Assembly (NCBI GenBank): GCA_964016875.1
Contig: OZ024736.1
Coordinates: forward strand, 4,958,001 to 5,022,000
Origin: Fallopia convolvulus
Lineage: Eukaryota > Streptophyta > Magnoliopsida > Caryophyllales > Polygonaceae
DNA length: 64,000 nucleotides
Direction: 5' to 3'
The translations under genes and the position numbers were made by a program. The notes under the pieces were generated by a model that worked only from the letters and a program-made list of their open reading frames with translations, searched no databases and was not told the DNA's origin. This document shows positions 1 to 11,600 of this stretch, in pieces; positions within the stretch are counted from its first letter, which is position 1, and each line of letters begins with the position of its first letter.

Positions 1-556
1 GCATGATTCTAGGATAGTTTCATGTTTTAACTGGATGATTTTGAGGATTTGAGATTAACCCTAGAATTTTGTGCATAAACTTGTTCTACCTAGTGGGGGA
101 AGAGAGTGTTTGAGTGTTCTTTATTGATTATCTACTATTTTGTTGTGGTTATCCTTGACGGGACTACAAATTTGCTTGTAGTTTGTGTTATGGTGGCTTG
201 TGAAGGTGATTTTTAGGTATTAGTCCTCATAGGTCCTAAGAGAAGAAAACCATATTGATAAAGGAAATTTTTTATTGTGGTTGAGTTTATTAGATAATCT
301 TCCTAGTGTTTGAGAGTGTTGAAAAGAAAAGAAGAGGCAAAAGAAAGGAGGAGAAAAATGTTGAAAGAAACAATGAACTTAAAGTGTGTAGAGGTTGGTA
401 AAGAAGTTGGATGGAATCACAAGAAGAAAGTGTTGGGTTTGGGTTTTAGTATGTGCTAGTTCCCGGATTTAGCACCACATGATCATAAATTTTACCTTTC
501 AAATTCTATGATGAAAATGTGAATTTCATTGAAAAAATGCTCGGTGTTTACGCGGA
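1..556. other. AT-rich non-coding remnant, possibly LTR-retrotransposon interior
   Basis: No credible gene is visible. The plus strand has a purine-rich stretch near 325-370 and then text that resembles, from memory, the 3' non-coding interior of Athila/Tat-type Ty3 elements. Close to 480-541 the minus strand could hold the 3' end of the LINE that continues right of the solo LTR. I cannot place the junction between these two. Confidence 0.3.
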
Positions 557-561
557 GTAGA

Positions 562-1918
562 TGATAGCTTGCATATAGGAAGTGTTTAGGATGCCTGTTT
601 ACGTTTCGTTTGCTTTGTTTTCAGGTAGTTTTAGTTAGTTTCTTTAGTGTTTTAGAGTGCCTAGGAGTTTTTCAGTTTTTGCACTTGTTCTTTGTTATTT
701 TACAGGTATTAAAGTGAACAAGTGTGAAAGGAATGGAAACCAGGAAAAGAACGCTTGAATTCAGGCCATCCGTTGGAGTTGCTGGTTCGATAAATCTTTC
801 TTGTGAGGGCTCGTTTGGGAGCTATAGTCGTCTTATGAAGTTGAATTTGTTATCATTGGAAAGCTACTTCAAAGATCTACAATTCATGTTTTTACTCAGA
901 GTCCAAATTCCAACTTGAAGGGAGTCAAAAAAGCCTCCGAAGTGTCACCTGAATTCTGAACCGAGTTCCTTGCTGCGCCCGCCGCCTGGCTTGCGGCACC
1001 CGCCGGCCCTAAAAGCCGCGAGATCTCTTATGTGCCACATGTTTTAATCTGATTGGTTCCTTTTCTATCAGATTTATTCCGAGATTTATGTATTTTTGGA
1101 GATACTTTTAGACCTAACTATATATATTAGGTTTTGGAGATCTCTTTTGAGTTTTTAGCTTTCATGGAGAACTAAGCCCTATTTGCTTAGTCAGACAGTT
1201 TGAAGCTTCGTTTTGACTTTCAGTTGTGAGATTTCTACTCTTTATCTATTGCATGGGATTATTCTACTCTCTTGATTGAATTGTTTATTTGATTGATTTC
1301 AACAATTTCTAGGGTTGTTGCTATTAAATCTCTATTGCTAGATCTAGAGAAATTTCTGGTTGAATTTCTCTATTTCATAGTAGCAAACTGCACTGTACTA
1401 GTATCTGGTTGTGCTAGTCTATTGCAGAAGAGAGTTGAATTGCAATCTAGGATAAAAGCTGGTTGTTTTATGATAGAATTGTATCCTGCCTATATTCCTA
1501 TTCTTAATGCTGCTTTTGAATTGAATCTTGATGGTTTTAGGGTTATTCAATTTGTTAGGATTGATAGTATCTGGTTGTGCTATTAATTATATCTGAAAAG
1601 GAATTGGAATTCATGTGCATGCGATATTGAGTGAAATCTATGATCAACTTGTCATACGAATGCAGATCTCTGGTTGACTAAGTGTTTTCCTAATTTGATA
1701 AAAAAAAACCAAACTTTATTGCTTTGCTAGTTTTTGCATGTTAGATAATTAGTTTAATTCTCAAACCCCCTTTTGTTACTTTAATTGAAATTAAAATCAT
1801 ACAAAACAAACAATCTACCTCCATATGGATTCGACCCTTACTTCCCTAAGACTACAGTCTTTAGGTTTGTTGGGACTTTTGCATAACCGTGATTTGCACA
1901 ACCATTTCACCGTTATCA
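562..1918. mobile_element. Solo LTR S1 (TGATAG...TATCA) with 5-bp TSD
   Basis: This 1357-bp unit starts TGATAGC and ends CGTTATCA. It is flanked by the perfect direct repeat GTAGA (557-561 and 1919-1923). It aligns along its whole length with the unit at 19748-21130, which sits alone inside an RT gene, so both are solo LTRs of one family. There is no internal region, PBS or coding capacity; the short open frames inside are incidental. A GC-rich block (about 972-1020) interrupts AT-rich sequence, and the same block recurs in the second copy. The insertion lies in the 3' flank of LINE-A. Confidence 0.88.
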
Positions 1919-1966
1919 GTAGACAACCGGATTACAAGTCTCAAAGGAGTTTCTTGCAAACGGTTT

Positions 1967-4900
1967 TCAATGCCAGTCACATGCGAGGATTGCAATACAT
2001 GAATTCGAAAAATGTAAGTCTTCAATACAAGATAAGAACCGGGGATACAAGGAAAACAAGACCTTGTACAAATCGGTCTTGATTCTATGGACGACGTTGC
2101 CGGTTGTCAGGGTGTTGCCTTCAAAGACCCGGATGTTCCGAGCTTTCCATATGAAGTAGACCATTGCTCCAAGGGTTGCCTTTCTCATACTCTATTTGTG
2201 GGCATGCCCTTGATTGTTGGATGTTAGCTCTGCGGTTGCCTCGACTATGCTTTTTGTGTTGCCCGGCCTACGAGGATCTTGTCCTCGACTGCCATTTCCT
2301 CGAGGGTGTCAATCGCCAAGTCTATTGAACCCTTATTGGCAATCATTGTCCCAGACTAAAATGAGTCGTTTGATGAGTTGTTAGTCCCGAGGGTGGATGC
2401 ATTGGAGCCACAAACTTCTTGTCCCAAAGTGTTGCTGATGTACCCACATCACCCACAACGCTTGTTTCTCGTTGTGAATGTACCAAAGGAGCTTCACCAT
2501 GAAGGCATCATTCCAATTTGCTAGTTGCTTAAGTCCTAGGCCGCCCTCAGCTTTTGGGAGGCAAAGGTCATCCCATGCAACCCGGTTGCTCGTCCATAAG
2601 AAGGACCGACACATATTAGTTATAGAGTCTAAACGCCTTTTTTGATGGGAACAATTGAAAGCTAGAAGCCCGCTATGTCTTGTATGACAGCCCAGATGTG
2701 CTCAAGTCTCCCGACATAAGAGAGAGTTCCCCCAACCCAAGAGGCTATTTTCCCGTTGATTTTCTCCAAGAGTGGCGCATAATCGATGGCTTTGAGTTTG
2801 TTGGAGGGAAGGGGAATGCGGACGTATCAGAATGGCATAGTGCCTTGTTAGAAACCCATTGCCTCAAGGATTTGGTTGTGTTCAGTTTCGGAGACCCCGA
2901 CAATATAGACATTGGACTTGGCTGGATTGATTGCTAAACCAGAGCAGCTTGCAAATTCTTGCAGAGTGCCCATAATGATCTGAACTGACCTGATGTCCCC
3001 ACGTGATAATAGCACAATGTCGTTCGCAAAGGCAAGGTGATTTACTCTTAACGCCTCACATTGCGGGTGAAAATTGTAGTCGGTGCCAGTTGTGTCTCGG
3101 ATTAGCAGCCTTGAGAGATATTCTATGCAGAGGACAAAGAGAAGTGGCGAGAGTGGGTTCGCCCTACCTTAGCCCTTTCTCGCCTCTGAAAAGTCCGTGT
3201 AGTTGGTCGTTGATCATCACAGAGTAGGAGAGTGTGGTGACGACTTCCATAACCCAACCTATGAACTTAACAGGGAAATCGAGCCTAGCAAGAACCTGAT
3301 GGATAAAATCCTAAGATACTGTGTCAAAGGCCTTTCGGAGATCGACTTTGTGCAAAGCTTTGCATGAGGTGTATTTTTATTATATTTCCAAAGTAGCTCT
3401 TGGATAAGGTGGATATTCTCGGCCAGGCTACGACCTTTGATGAAAGCACCTTGGGCTTTATTTATAAGGCTATCCATAACTATCCCTAGTCTAGTTGCGG
3501 TGATTTCGGAGATGATCTTATAAGATACATTGCACTAAGAGATGGGCTTGAAGTCGCCCAACGAGATAGCGTCGTCGGTTTTCGAGATTAAATGTATGGC
3601 TGAATGGTTCAGCTATTTTAGAAGCACACCCGAGTCATAGAATTCGTGTGCGCTAGCTCCCACCGTGCCCCACGCAGCTTTGAAAAATTTGGAAGAGTAG
3701 CCGTTCGGCCTTGGGGATCTATCGCCCCCGATGTCCCACAAGGCAAATTTGATCTCCAAGTCCGTGATGGGCATGATGAGTGTGTCGCTTTGTTCTGAAC
3801 TGATTCTGTTGCACAACTAAAAGATTTTGTTGTCCACGGATGTGGTATTTGATTTGGCCCCAAGAAGACTCTTGTAGAAGGACACAAATTCGGTTGTCAC
3901 CTTTTTTTCAGACCTAGTCCAAGAGCCATCACTTCGCTGAATGCATGCTATGTGGTTCCGTTTTGATATCCTCTTGACTTGGCTATGGAAGAATTTGGTG
4001 CATTTATCTCCCTTTAAGGCATGCTCAAGTTTGGCTTATTGTGCATAGAAACAAAACTCTGCCTCAGCAAGTCGGCTAGCAAGGGTTCGTTTTTGACAAA
4101 GTTCAGCATGGAGCTCCTCCGAGGACGGGTTTTCAAGGTGTCAGGCTTGGGTTTTATTTAAGGTCATTGTTGGATGCCTAGGCACGGTTGGATATGTGGG
4201 AGAAATGTTTTTTGTTGAGTTGTTTGAGAGGCCTTTGTAAGGATTTGAGCTTACGACAAAGATGAAATTGGTTGTAGCCTTGAAGCGGTTGTTCCCAAAG
4301 TTCAAGCACTAGCCTTTGAAAATCAGAATGCTCGGTCCACATGTTGAAGAATTTAAAGGGCTTAATTCTGTTGTTGTTTCAGATGATGGGCTTGGTAAGG
4401 CAGACCGAGAGGTCAGAGAGGTATCCCGGGTTAGAGAAAAAGCCCTCCCAAGTTGTGGCCCCTGAATGGAGTTCGTTGTTTCCCATTATTCGGTCTAGCT
4501 TAGTGCATATTGTCCCATTGGTCCAGGTGAGTCGGGCTCTAGTGGAGCGGATGTCCAAGAACCCAACTTTGACTACACATTCCGACATATCTCTGATTTC
4601 TCGGTGATCACCTTCACAAGTCCCATTTATTCTCTCGTTTTCCCTCAGAATGTTGTTGAAATCTCCCATAACTAGCCAAAGTGTGACATAAGCTTGACTA
4701 AAATTAATTAGCTCGTCTCAAAGTGGGCCTCGGGAGGTGACAGAGTGAAGCCCATAGACAAAGGTGACATGAAAAGGGTCTCTGCTTGCCTTAGGTGTGA
4801 CTTTACAATGAATATGCTGCAAGCTAGAACTCACAATATCAATAGAAACAACACAAGGGTCCCATAAGGTAAGGATCCTACCTAGAGAATTTTGTTCATG

Positions 4901-5086
4901 GACATGGTTGTTGAAGAACTCCCAACCCCTGAATTGCCTCCACATCATTTGCTTAACCGCTCCAACGGTGATTTTCGTCTCAAAGATTGCCATTAGACAC
5001 ACGTCGTGTTCTCTTAAAAACCTTCGGACGACATCTCATTTATGGGGCGGATGGATACCCTGTAAATTCCAGGAGCATATATTCAT
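1967..5086 (-). pseudogene. LINE-A ORF2 (endonuclease-reverse transcriptase), degenerate
   Basis: A start that reads MNICSWNLQG lies at 5086 and opens an exonuclease-endonuclease-phosphatase domain. That domain continues through the fragments at 5002-4718 and 4669-4379, the latter with the GDFNNIL catalytic block. RT fragments follow at 3816-3613 (LWDIGGDRSPRPNGYSSKFFKAAW-type block) and 3477-3259 (QGAFIKGRSLAENIHLIQELL). The catalytic FADD motif reads FAND at 3030-3019, so its first Asp has become Asn. The C-terminal zinc-finger-RVT region is at 2614-2381 and 2188-1967, ending CDWH-stop. Several stops and frameshifts separate these blocks, so no functional enzyme is encoded. Confidence 0.85.
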
Positions 5087-5470
5087 CATGGAAGAGGTGG
5101 GTTGTGCCCACTCTTATGATGATTTTGCATGATAGACTTTCCTCTGGTCTGTCGGGATTGTTGCCCTTTAGCCGCCATAGTAGCCCGAATTTTGGCCGAG
5201 TGCCTTCGACCGTTGAAGGGTTCCGGTGGGGTGCTGCGATGCTCAGCACTGGCTTTGGCTTCGCACCGTTGCTTTTTGGTAAGGACTTTTAAAACTTATC
5301 ATCCTTTGTATGCTCAGATTGCTCTTCTTGAAGATTCGATTCATGCACCAACGAATCAAAGCCAGAATAGGCGGGTTCCGTGGCCGGTGCACAAGGCTCC
5401 CCGACTTGGCATGTACATTTGTGTTTTCATGTGTCGGCGCAGGGTCTGCTGGCTGGACATCGGCCAAGGG

Positions 5471-6488
5471 CTATGTGACAGCTTGCTTAGTGGCTGACGC
5501 CTTTGGTGCCTCAATTTTCTCGGTCTCGAGCCTATGGGCCTGCACTTGTGCGGTGACTTGTTCTGTAGGCTGATCGGTCGCCGACACCTGCTCAGGATCG
5601 ATGCCATGTTGTATTTTCTCATGCATCGGGGGTTGGTTGCGCTTAGGCGCTTGAGCTTGTTTGTTGGCTTTACGTGCTCTATCGGAATGTTTGAAACTTT
5701 TGCATCGTGGGCAATAAGGTGGGAGATGTTCGTAGTAGACCCCATAGCTCTTCTTAGAGTTGTTGCTCAGGAAAATGGTGACTTGCCTCCTAAGAAGCTG
5801 AGATAGGTCAACTTCGACAAGACACCGGGCATAGTCATATTTCTGCATGGTCTGAGTGAGCATGTCCGTGTACATTGGGGTCCCAATTTTGGAGGCCGAA
5901 CCAGCTAGGATTTCGGGGTGCCAATACTTTGGCGGAAGTTGATCAAAGCGAATCCAAATTGGGATTAAGTTCCCATTGATCTTCCCAAATTCAAAGTCCT
6001 CAAGGACGTCTTTGAGCACAAGCGGCCTGACTGTAGGCAAAGTAGGGGCCGCCACAAAGGACCGATTCCAGGTCCTCTTCTGATTTGAACTTAAAATGAG
6101 CCAACATGATGCATGGGGGATGTTTGTGTAGTCGACACCCCAAGAGTTGCAGATTTGTAAGAGGGCTTGTTTTCCTAGGAACTTGCCCGCAAAGTAGCGA
6201 ACTAGTGCGTGGCCCCAAGCTTCGAGCTTTGAGAGAACATGTTGGTCTTCAACCCTCACAAAATCATTATTGGAGGGGATTAATTTGAGCTTGGTGCCCA
6301 ACTTGTAGTCATTTCTGTTTTGCTTAAAAAGATTGGCCCAAGAAGTTGTTGGGTGAGCAGCCTCGGCGGCTTTGGACCCGAAGCTTCCAGCCGACGATGG
6401 AGGCCTAGGTGGGGGCAGGTCTTGGCCAGGTCCATCGCCCCAATGGGTGCGTTGGTGTTGGATTTTGTGGGTAAGGTACTTGGCTCAT
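5471..6488 (-). pseudogene. LINE-A ORF1 (DUF4283-like / zinc knuckle protein), frameshifted
   Basis: A 276-codon open frame (6301-5471) matches the ORF1 protein of plant L1 elements. It has a conserved N-terminal region (SNNDFVRVEDQHVLSKLEAWG-type), then a block with IWIRFDQLPPKYW, then a short Cys-His cluster (CPRCKSFKHS) and a polar tail. Such proteins bind the element RNA. The frame continues upstream of 6301 without a Met. A frameshift near 6405 separates it from a proline-rich N-terminal piece that may start at 6488. It lies about 385 bp upstream of ORF2 in transcript order, as expected for a bicistronic LINE. Confidence 0.75.
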
Positions 6489-7540
6489 GTGTTTTTGGTT
6501 GATGAAGTGGGGGATTTGATGTGCCAGCGCCAATTGAAAGTGCCTTGGTTGACCCCCTTCATTAGGGTGAAGTGGGAACTTGATGAACTTGAAGGAAAAG
6601 TTTGCTTTGGATCTTTGGGGTTGGGTTTGGAAAAAGCTTTGGTTGTTTTTCCCATGGAGGAAAGTCAAAAGGAGGCTTTTTGGTGATTTTGAAAAGAAGG
6701 CAAAAAGGAAGGGAAAGTTGGTCAAGGGAGAAAAGTAGGGCAAAAAGTAGCTGGAAATTTGTCCTGAAATTTGCCAAAACTGTCAAGGCATGGCAAGGCA
6801 GTAGGAAAAGAGGGGTTGACTACTTACCCGAATTGTGCAAACAAGCTCAAGTGTGCAAAATGAGGCTGAAAACAGATCTGGGCACCTTTTTACTGGGTTG
6901 TATCATCTTCAAACTTGGTTCAAGCTCATCAAGAGCACCAAGAACTCCTTCGGTTCGAATTCGGCAGAGTTGGTTAGAAACTCTATGGATAAAGTTCTAA
7001 AACCTTATAGTAATTTGGAGAACCCAGGAAAATAATTAAAAGATAAAAATATTAAAAGTGAATTTGGTGAGAGAAAAATCTCATCTTAACCATTGATTTT
7101 TTAATGAACGATTGAGATTTGTCTAACTCTATCAAGAGCGCCAAGAGGAAACACACCAGAAACTTGACCTAAGCTAAAACTTACTTTTGTGGACTCCCTC
7201 CTTCGAAACACCTTCGAGCTAGAACCACCTGGGGTGATTCAAGCTGAACCTCACCAAATGACACCCGCCACTCAAGTAATGGAGCCAACAAGGGGAAAGC
7301 TTGGAACCATTGTAGCCCGTGTTTACCCTTTGCTCGCCTTCGAACGCCCTCTTTCCGGTCACCCAAGGGTTCCCACCGAATCTATCTCACTAATGCACGC
7401 CCACTCACACTCACCAACCTCACTCCAGCCGGCTGAGACTCGCCGGAGCCAAGAGGAACCAAGTAAGGAAGAGAAAACGGGAGGAGAGAGGAGAGAGTTT
7501 CTCTCTCTAGGTGTTCCTTGACTGAGTGACTGACTAAGAG

Positions 7541-8573
7541 CTTTTTTCCCTTTCAAATTCTTATTACATTGGCCCCATTACAATCCTTTGAAGGACATCA
7601 TGATTTTTATTGTGTGTTTGATCCACAACGGTGGAGAATTAAGACGCTGATGCAAGCCATCAAGCCTATGGTAGTCTAGCATTTCAATGTTGAATTTGAG
7701 TAAAATACATACCTTTAAACACTTGAGAGAGAGTGCATACACATTACATTGGTGAGGTCTAGAATGGATGAATTTTCTACTCTCTATGCTTTAATCAAAT
7801 GCATGTTATGATGTCTTGATCAAGTTGTAGTTAATTGTTGACTTGCTTAAGCATTTATCGAAGTGGGTGCATAAATTACTGTTTGTGGGTGTTGAATCTA
7901 TTTCTTAGTTAACGACAAGAAAAGTTTAGGCATGAGAAAATTTGATAGCATGTATTTAGATGTTAGTTTTAGAGCATATTTATGTTAAAACTTGGTTAGT
8001 TTCGTTACATATCCTTACTTCCTCATCATTTTTTGATAATTAATCATGTAGAAACTAACCAACAAAATTCTTAGTTTAGTAAAATAGCTTCATTGTAAGA
8101 ACTTGTACGTATAAAAAAAGTCGATATCCAGAATTTAATGAGATGCTATATACCCATCTTATATATTGGCATGTATATTCAATTTTCTCAGTCTTCAACC
8201 CATTGTAAGAACATGAAATTTCTGTAAAATAAAGCTAGTAGAAAAAGTGTGTACATATTCCGTTTTATACCATAAGAAAAAGTTCTTATAACTCTCGTCT
8301 CTGCTCAAGCAATTGAAGACAATGAAAAAATCCTAACCGTGTGAATTTCATGAGCAAAATGGAAGGGTTTAGTTCCATTGTTGTAGAAATTTGGGTAAAG
8401 CTGGAGAGATCACAATCGTAAGATTAGATTATCCTTTCACCAAAACGTTTTTAATTATTTCTCCTAGAGTTCACCAAATTAATATAGGATTTTAAAACTT
8501 CATCCATAGAGTTTCTAATAAACTCCATGCGAGCAACACCGGGATCACACTAGCCATCTTATGTGTTTAATGC
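7541..8573. other. Gene-free spacer between LINE-A and GABA-T
   Basis: About 1 kb of AT-rich sequence. I see no open frame of note, no terminal repeats and no RNA gene. It holds the downstream flank of the GABA-T gene, which is transcribed leftward toward it. Confidence 0.6.
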
Positions 8574-8579
8574 TTTATT
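8574..8579 (-). terminator. Candidate AATAAA polyadenylation signal of GABA-T
   Basis: The reverse complement reads AATAAA about 98 bases past the GABA-T stop codon, a normal distance for a plant 3' untranslated region. Plant signals are loose, so this is a candidate only. Confidence 0.45.
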
Positions 8580-8676
8580 TAAAGGATGCAAGATTATTGC
8601 CATAAGAAAAATGCTAATCATATAGCAGGCATTTTCGCCATCATCTATTCTTGCCAGCTACGAGTAGACCCCTGTT

Positions 8677-11600
8677 CTACTTCTTAGACTTGAGCTCCAT
8701 GACGTACTCCTCTGTCTCCTTTAGAGCCTTCCCAAATATGCTAATCAGCTGAGACAATATATCATTATGTGTCCATCTTAGCAACATATATAACTCAAGA
8801 CAATCAGTTTGAACCAAAAATATTATATTCAGAATTGTATATCCAAATATGTAGTACTACCTTATCAAGTTCTTCCTCGGTAATTATCAAGTGAGGACAT
8901 AGCATGATTGTATCACCAGCAACGCGCACTAACATCCCATGCTTCTGGCATTGGGCACCAAAATATGCACCTACACCTGCACTCAAATCAACATCCATTT
9001 ATACATAACCATTCTTCTTTCTGTTTTCAATCCAATCTAACAAGTTCTGACATACTATAAAGTCTAGTTGAAAAAGGAAGAATGTCCTAATTTCGATCAA
9101 ACCCACAACAATTACAACTCAAAGCAGATCTATATTTCTTGGACATTCTTATGAGTATTACTACTTGGAGAGGAAATGGAAATTAATAAGCATATGAATT
9201 GCACATAAACAGTTGAATGTATCTATAGATTATTACCCCAGTTTGCTGGAAATAGATCATTTGGTGACTTGTTGTTTGTGAATTCGCATGCAAGAACTAA
9301 GCCAACGCCCCTTATCTGTGTTAACAAAAGACACGTGAAGCAGTTTTTAATTAAGATGCATTGTAAGTTTGTAACTTGAACTGAAAAGAACGTACCTCTC
9401 CTACAATGGGACTGTCTGCATAGGCTCTCAAGCCCTCTTGAAATTTTGGTATCAATTTCTTTACTCGCTCAACAATATTGATCTCCCTACAGATGATAAC
9501 TAATATTAATAAATCATATAGTTCTAACAAACACACACAATAATGCAAGGAACAATCAATTTGCACGCATTCAGGAAGCTGAGTAGTTTAATGTGATATT
9601 TGCAAGACAATAGTGTAGTACTTCCTGGGAAGGAAAGAATACCATACTTGTAGATCCTCAGAGCTTCCATTGCAACAGCACATGATACAGGATGGCCAGA
9701 ATATGTAAATCCATGAGAGAATGAACCTAAAATTTATATTTCAAGTCCCATAAATATCTACAAGCCAGCTGACTAAGAGATTAAAACAAAGGAAATAATC
9801 TGATTCGGACAACTACTTGTTTCCATACCAAGTTTATTACTTTCAGAAGATATAACCTCTGAAATTTCAGGGCTCACAAGAACGGCTCCAATGGGCGCAT
9901 AGGCTGAAGAGAGAGCCTGTTAAAGGTGAGGGAAAAAGAGGTCAATCCTTAACTTCTCTAGCAATAGTCCTCTTAGAAGAAACAAAGCTCTGTCACCTTT
10001 GCTAGAGAGACAAGATCAGGTTTGATGTTGTATTTATCACATCCAAACATTGCCCCAAGCCTGCCAAAGGCACAGACGACCTGGATGAATAGACAACAGC
10101 TTATAAATTGGGTGAAGCAGTAGTAACATCACATTCATTTTAGGATGGACAATCAAAAATACCTCATCAGCGATAAAAAGAATGTCATATTTCTTCACTA
10201 CAGCTTGAATCTGGGGAGACAATGAGAATATTAAATTAGTAATCACTCAAATGCATATGAAATTGATAGAGAAAAATGAGCACAATACAAAAAATTACAT
10301 CATAAATCAGAAAAACAAGAAGCGTATTGTATAAAGCATGAAGGGGAAAGACTAATGCCAAATTGTCACATTGATGGGCACATAATTTTTCCTTCAAAGT
10401 ATCTAATTATGGCTAGTGTATGTTAAGTGGTGAAGAAAAGTAGAGAAATCCGACTCACAACTGGGTAAATTTCAGTTAATTAAACATATTAGTTCTCTAC
10501 CTTGTCAAAATAAGTTGCAGGGGGTGGTATAACTCCTCCAGCTCCCATGACAGGCTCAGCAATGAAAGCAGCAATCTAGAATTGCAGGGAAAAGAAGGCA
10601 AGTCAAAATATAGCAGTGATGCAGTTCTAGAGTGATTATGCTTAATGATTTCATAGTATATAATTATAAATTTATACTGTGTCAGGTCCCTCTTTCAGAA
10701 TAAGGTCCTCCAAGTTTTTGGCTAATCTAGTTGCAAACTCCTCTTCCGTCTCACCTGCAACAAGCAATCAACACTTAACCAATTAATCCCGAACAAAAGA
10801 AAAAGTAAATAATAGTCTTTTTACGGGGAAGGAAAAAAAACGACCTGGTAGATGGTAACGCCAGTAGTGAGGACAATCTGTGTGTAAGACAAATGGAGCT
10901 GGCAGATCAAACTGTTTATGTAAAGCAGGAAGGCTACAAATGTAATCAATTGTTAGTGCTACAAGCTTACAAGTGAATCTCCTAATTATGTTCCACAGAC
11001 TAACTTTTATAGTAGAAATTACTCACCCTGTTAAACTAGCCGATATGAGGGTTGAACCATGATATCTGTAGAGATAAATCAAAAGCAAAAAGATTTTAGG
11101 TGGATGAAAGCTGAAGTAGAAGAAAAACATTTGTCAAGAATCAATTTTACGCTTTTGATCGGGCTATAAATTTCTTCTTATTTGGCTTTCCTAGGGCATT
11201 GTTGTAATACCAAACCAGCTTTACCTGTAAGTAAGCAAATCAAGGAAAGAGATAAGATGAACTGTTGCCAAGAAAATCTTCCAATCATCATATATAGTTT
11301 AGGGATTAGCTTGAAGAAAGAAGAGTGCTTCTGATACTCACTTGAGTGTCATTGGCTTCTGATCCACTGTTGACAAAGAAGGCCTTTCCCATCTTTCGGG
11401 CCGTAAAAGTATCTATAAGCTCTTTCGCAAGATCCTGTGCAATTAGTAGTTGCATACTGACATTAAACATACAATGCTAGAATCAAATTAATTTTGTTTA
11501 CTAATTTGATCCATACTAAGTACTAGGATATGCAAGTATAACTTGCTTAAAATATTCGGACTTGCATAATATTCACATACAAAGCATATGATACAAATTC

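Larger units (their letters stand above)
1919..7540 (-). mobile_element. LINE-A, decayed L1-type non-LTR retrotransposon
   Basis: Read on the minus strand, the order is a pyrimidine-rich leader (about 7540-6750), an ORF1-like gene (DUF4283-like region and zinc knuckle), then ORF2 with endonuclease, reverse transcriptase and the zinc-finger-RVT C-terminus. ORF2 ends at 1967. The 3' untranslated part is split by the solo LTR at 562-1918. Both ORFs are broken by stops and frameshifts. The outer limits are estimates: the right limit is set by the leader near 7540, and no clear poly(A) tail or TSD was found. Confidence 0.7.

Noticed and set aside
7189..7521. 110-codon plus-strand frame
   Set aside because: It is the antisense of the pyrimidine-rich LINE-A leader, with no known domain.
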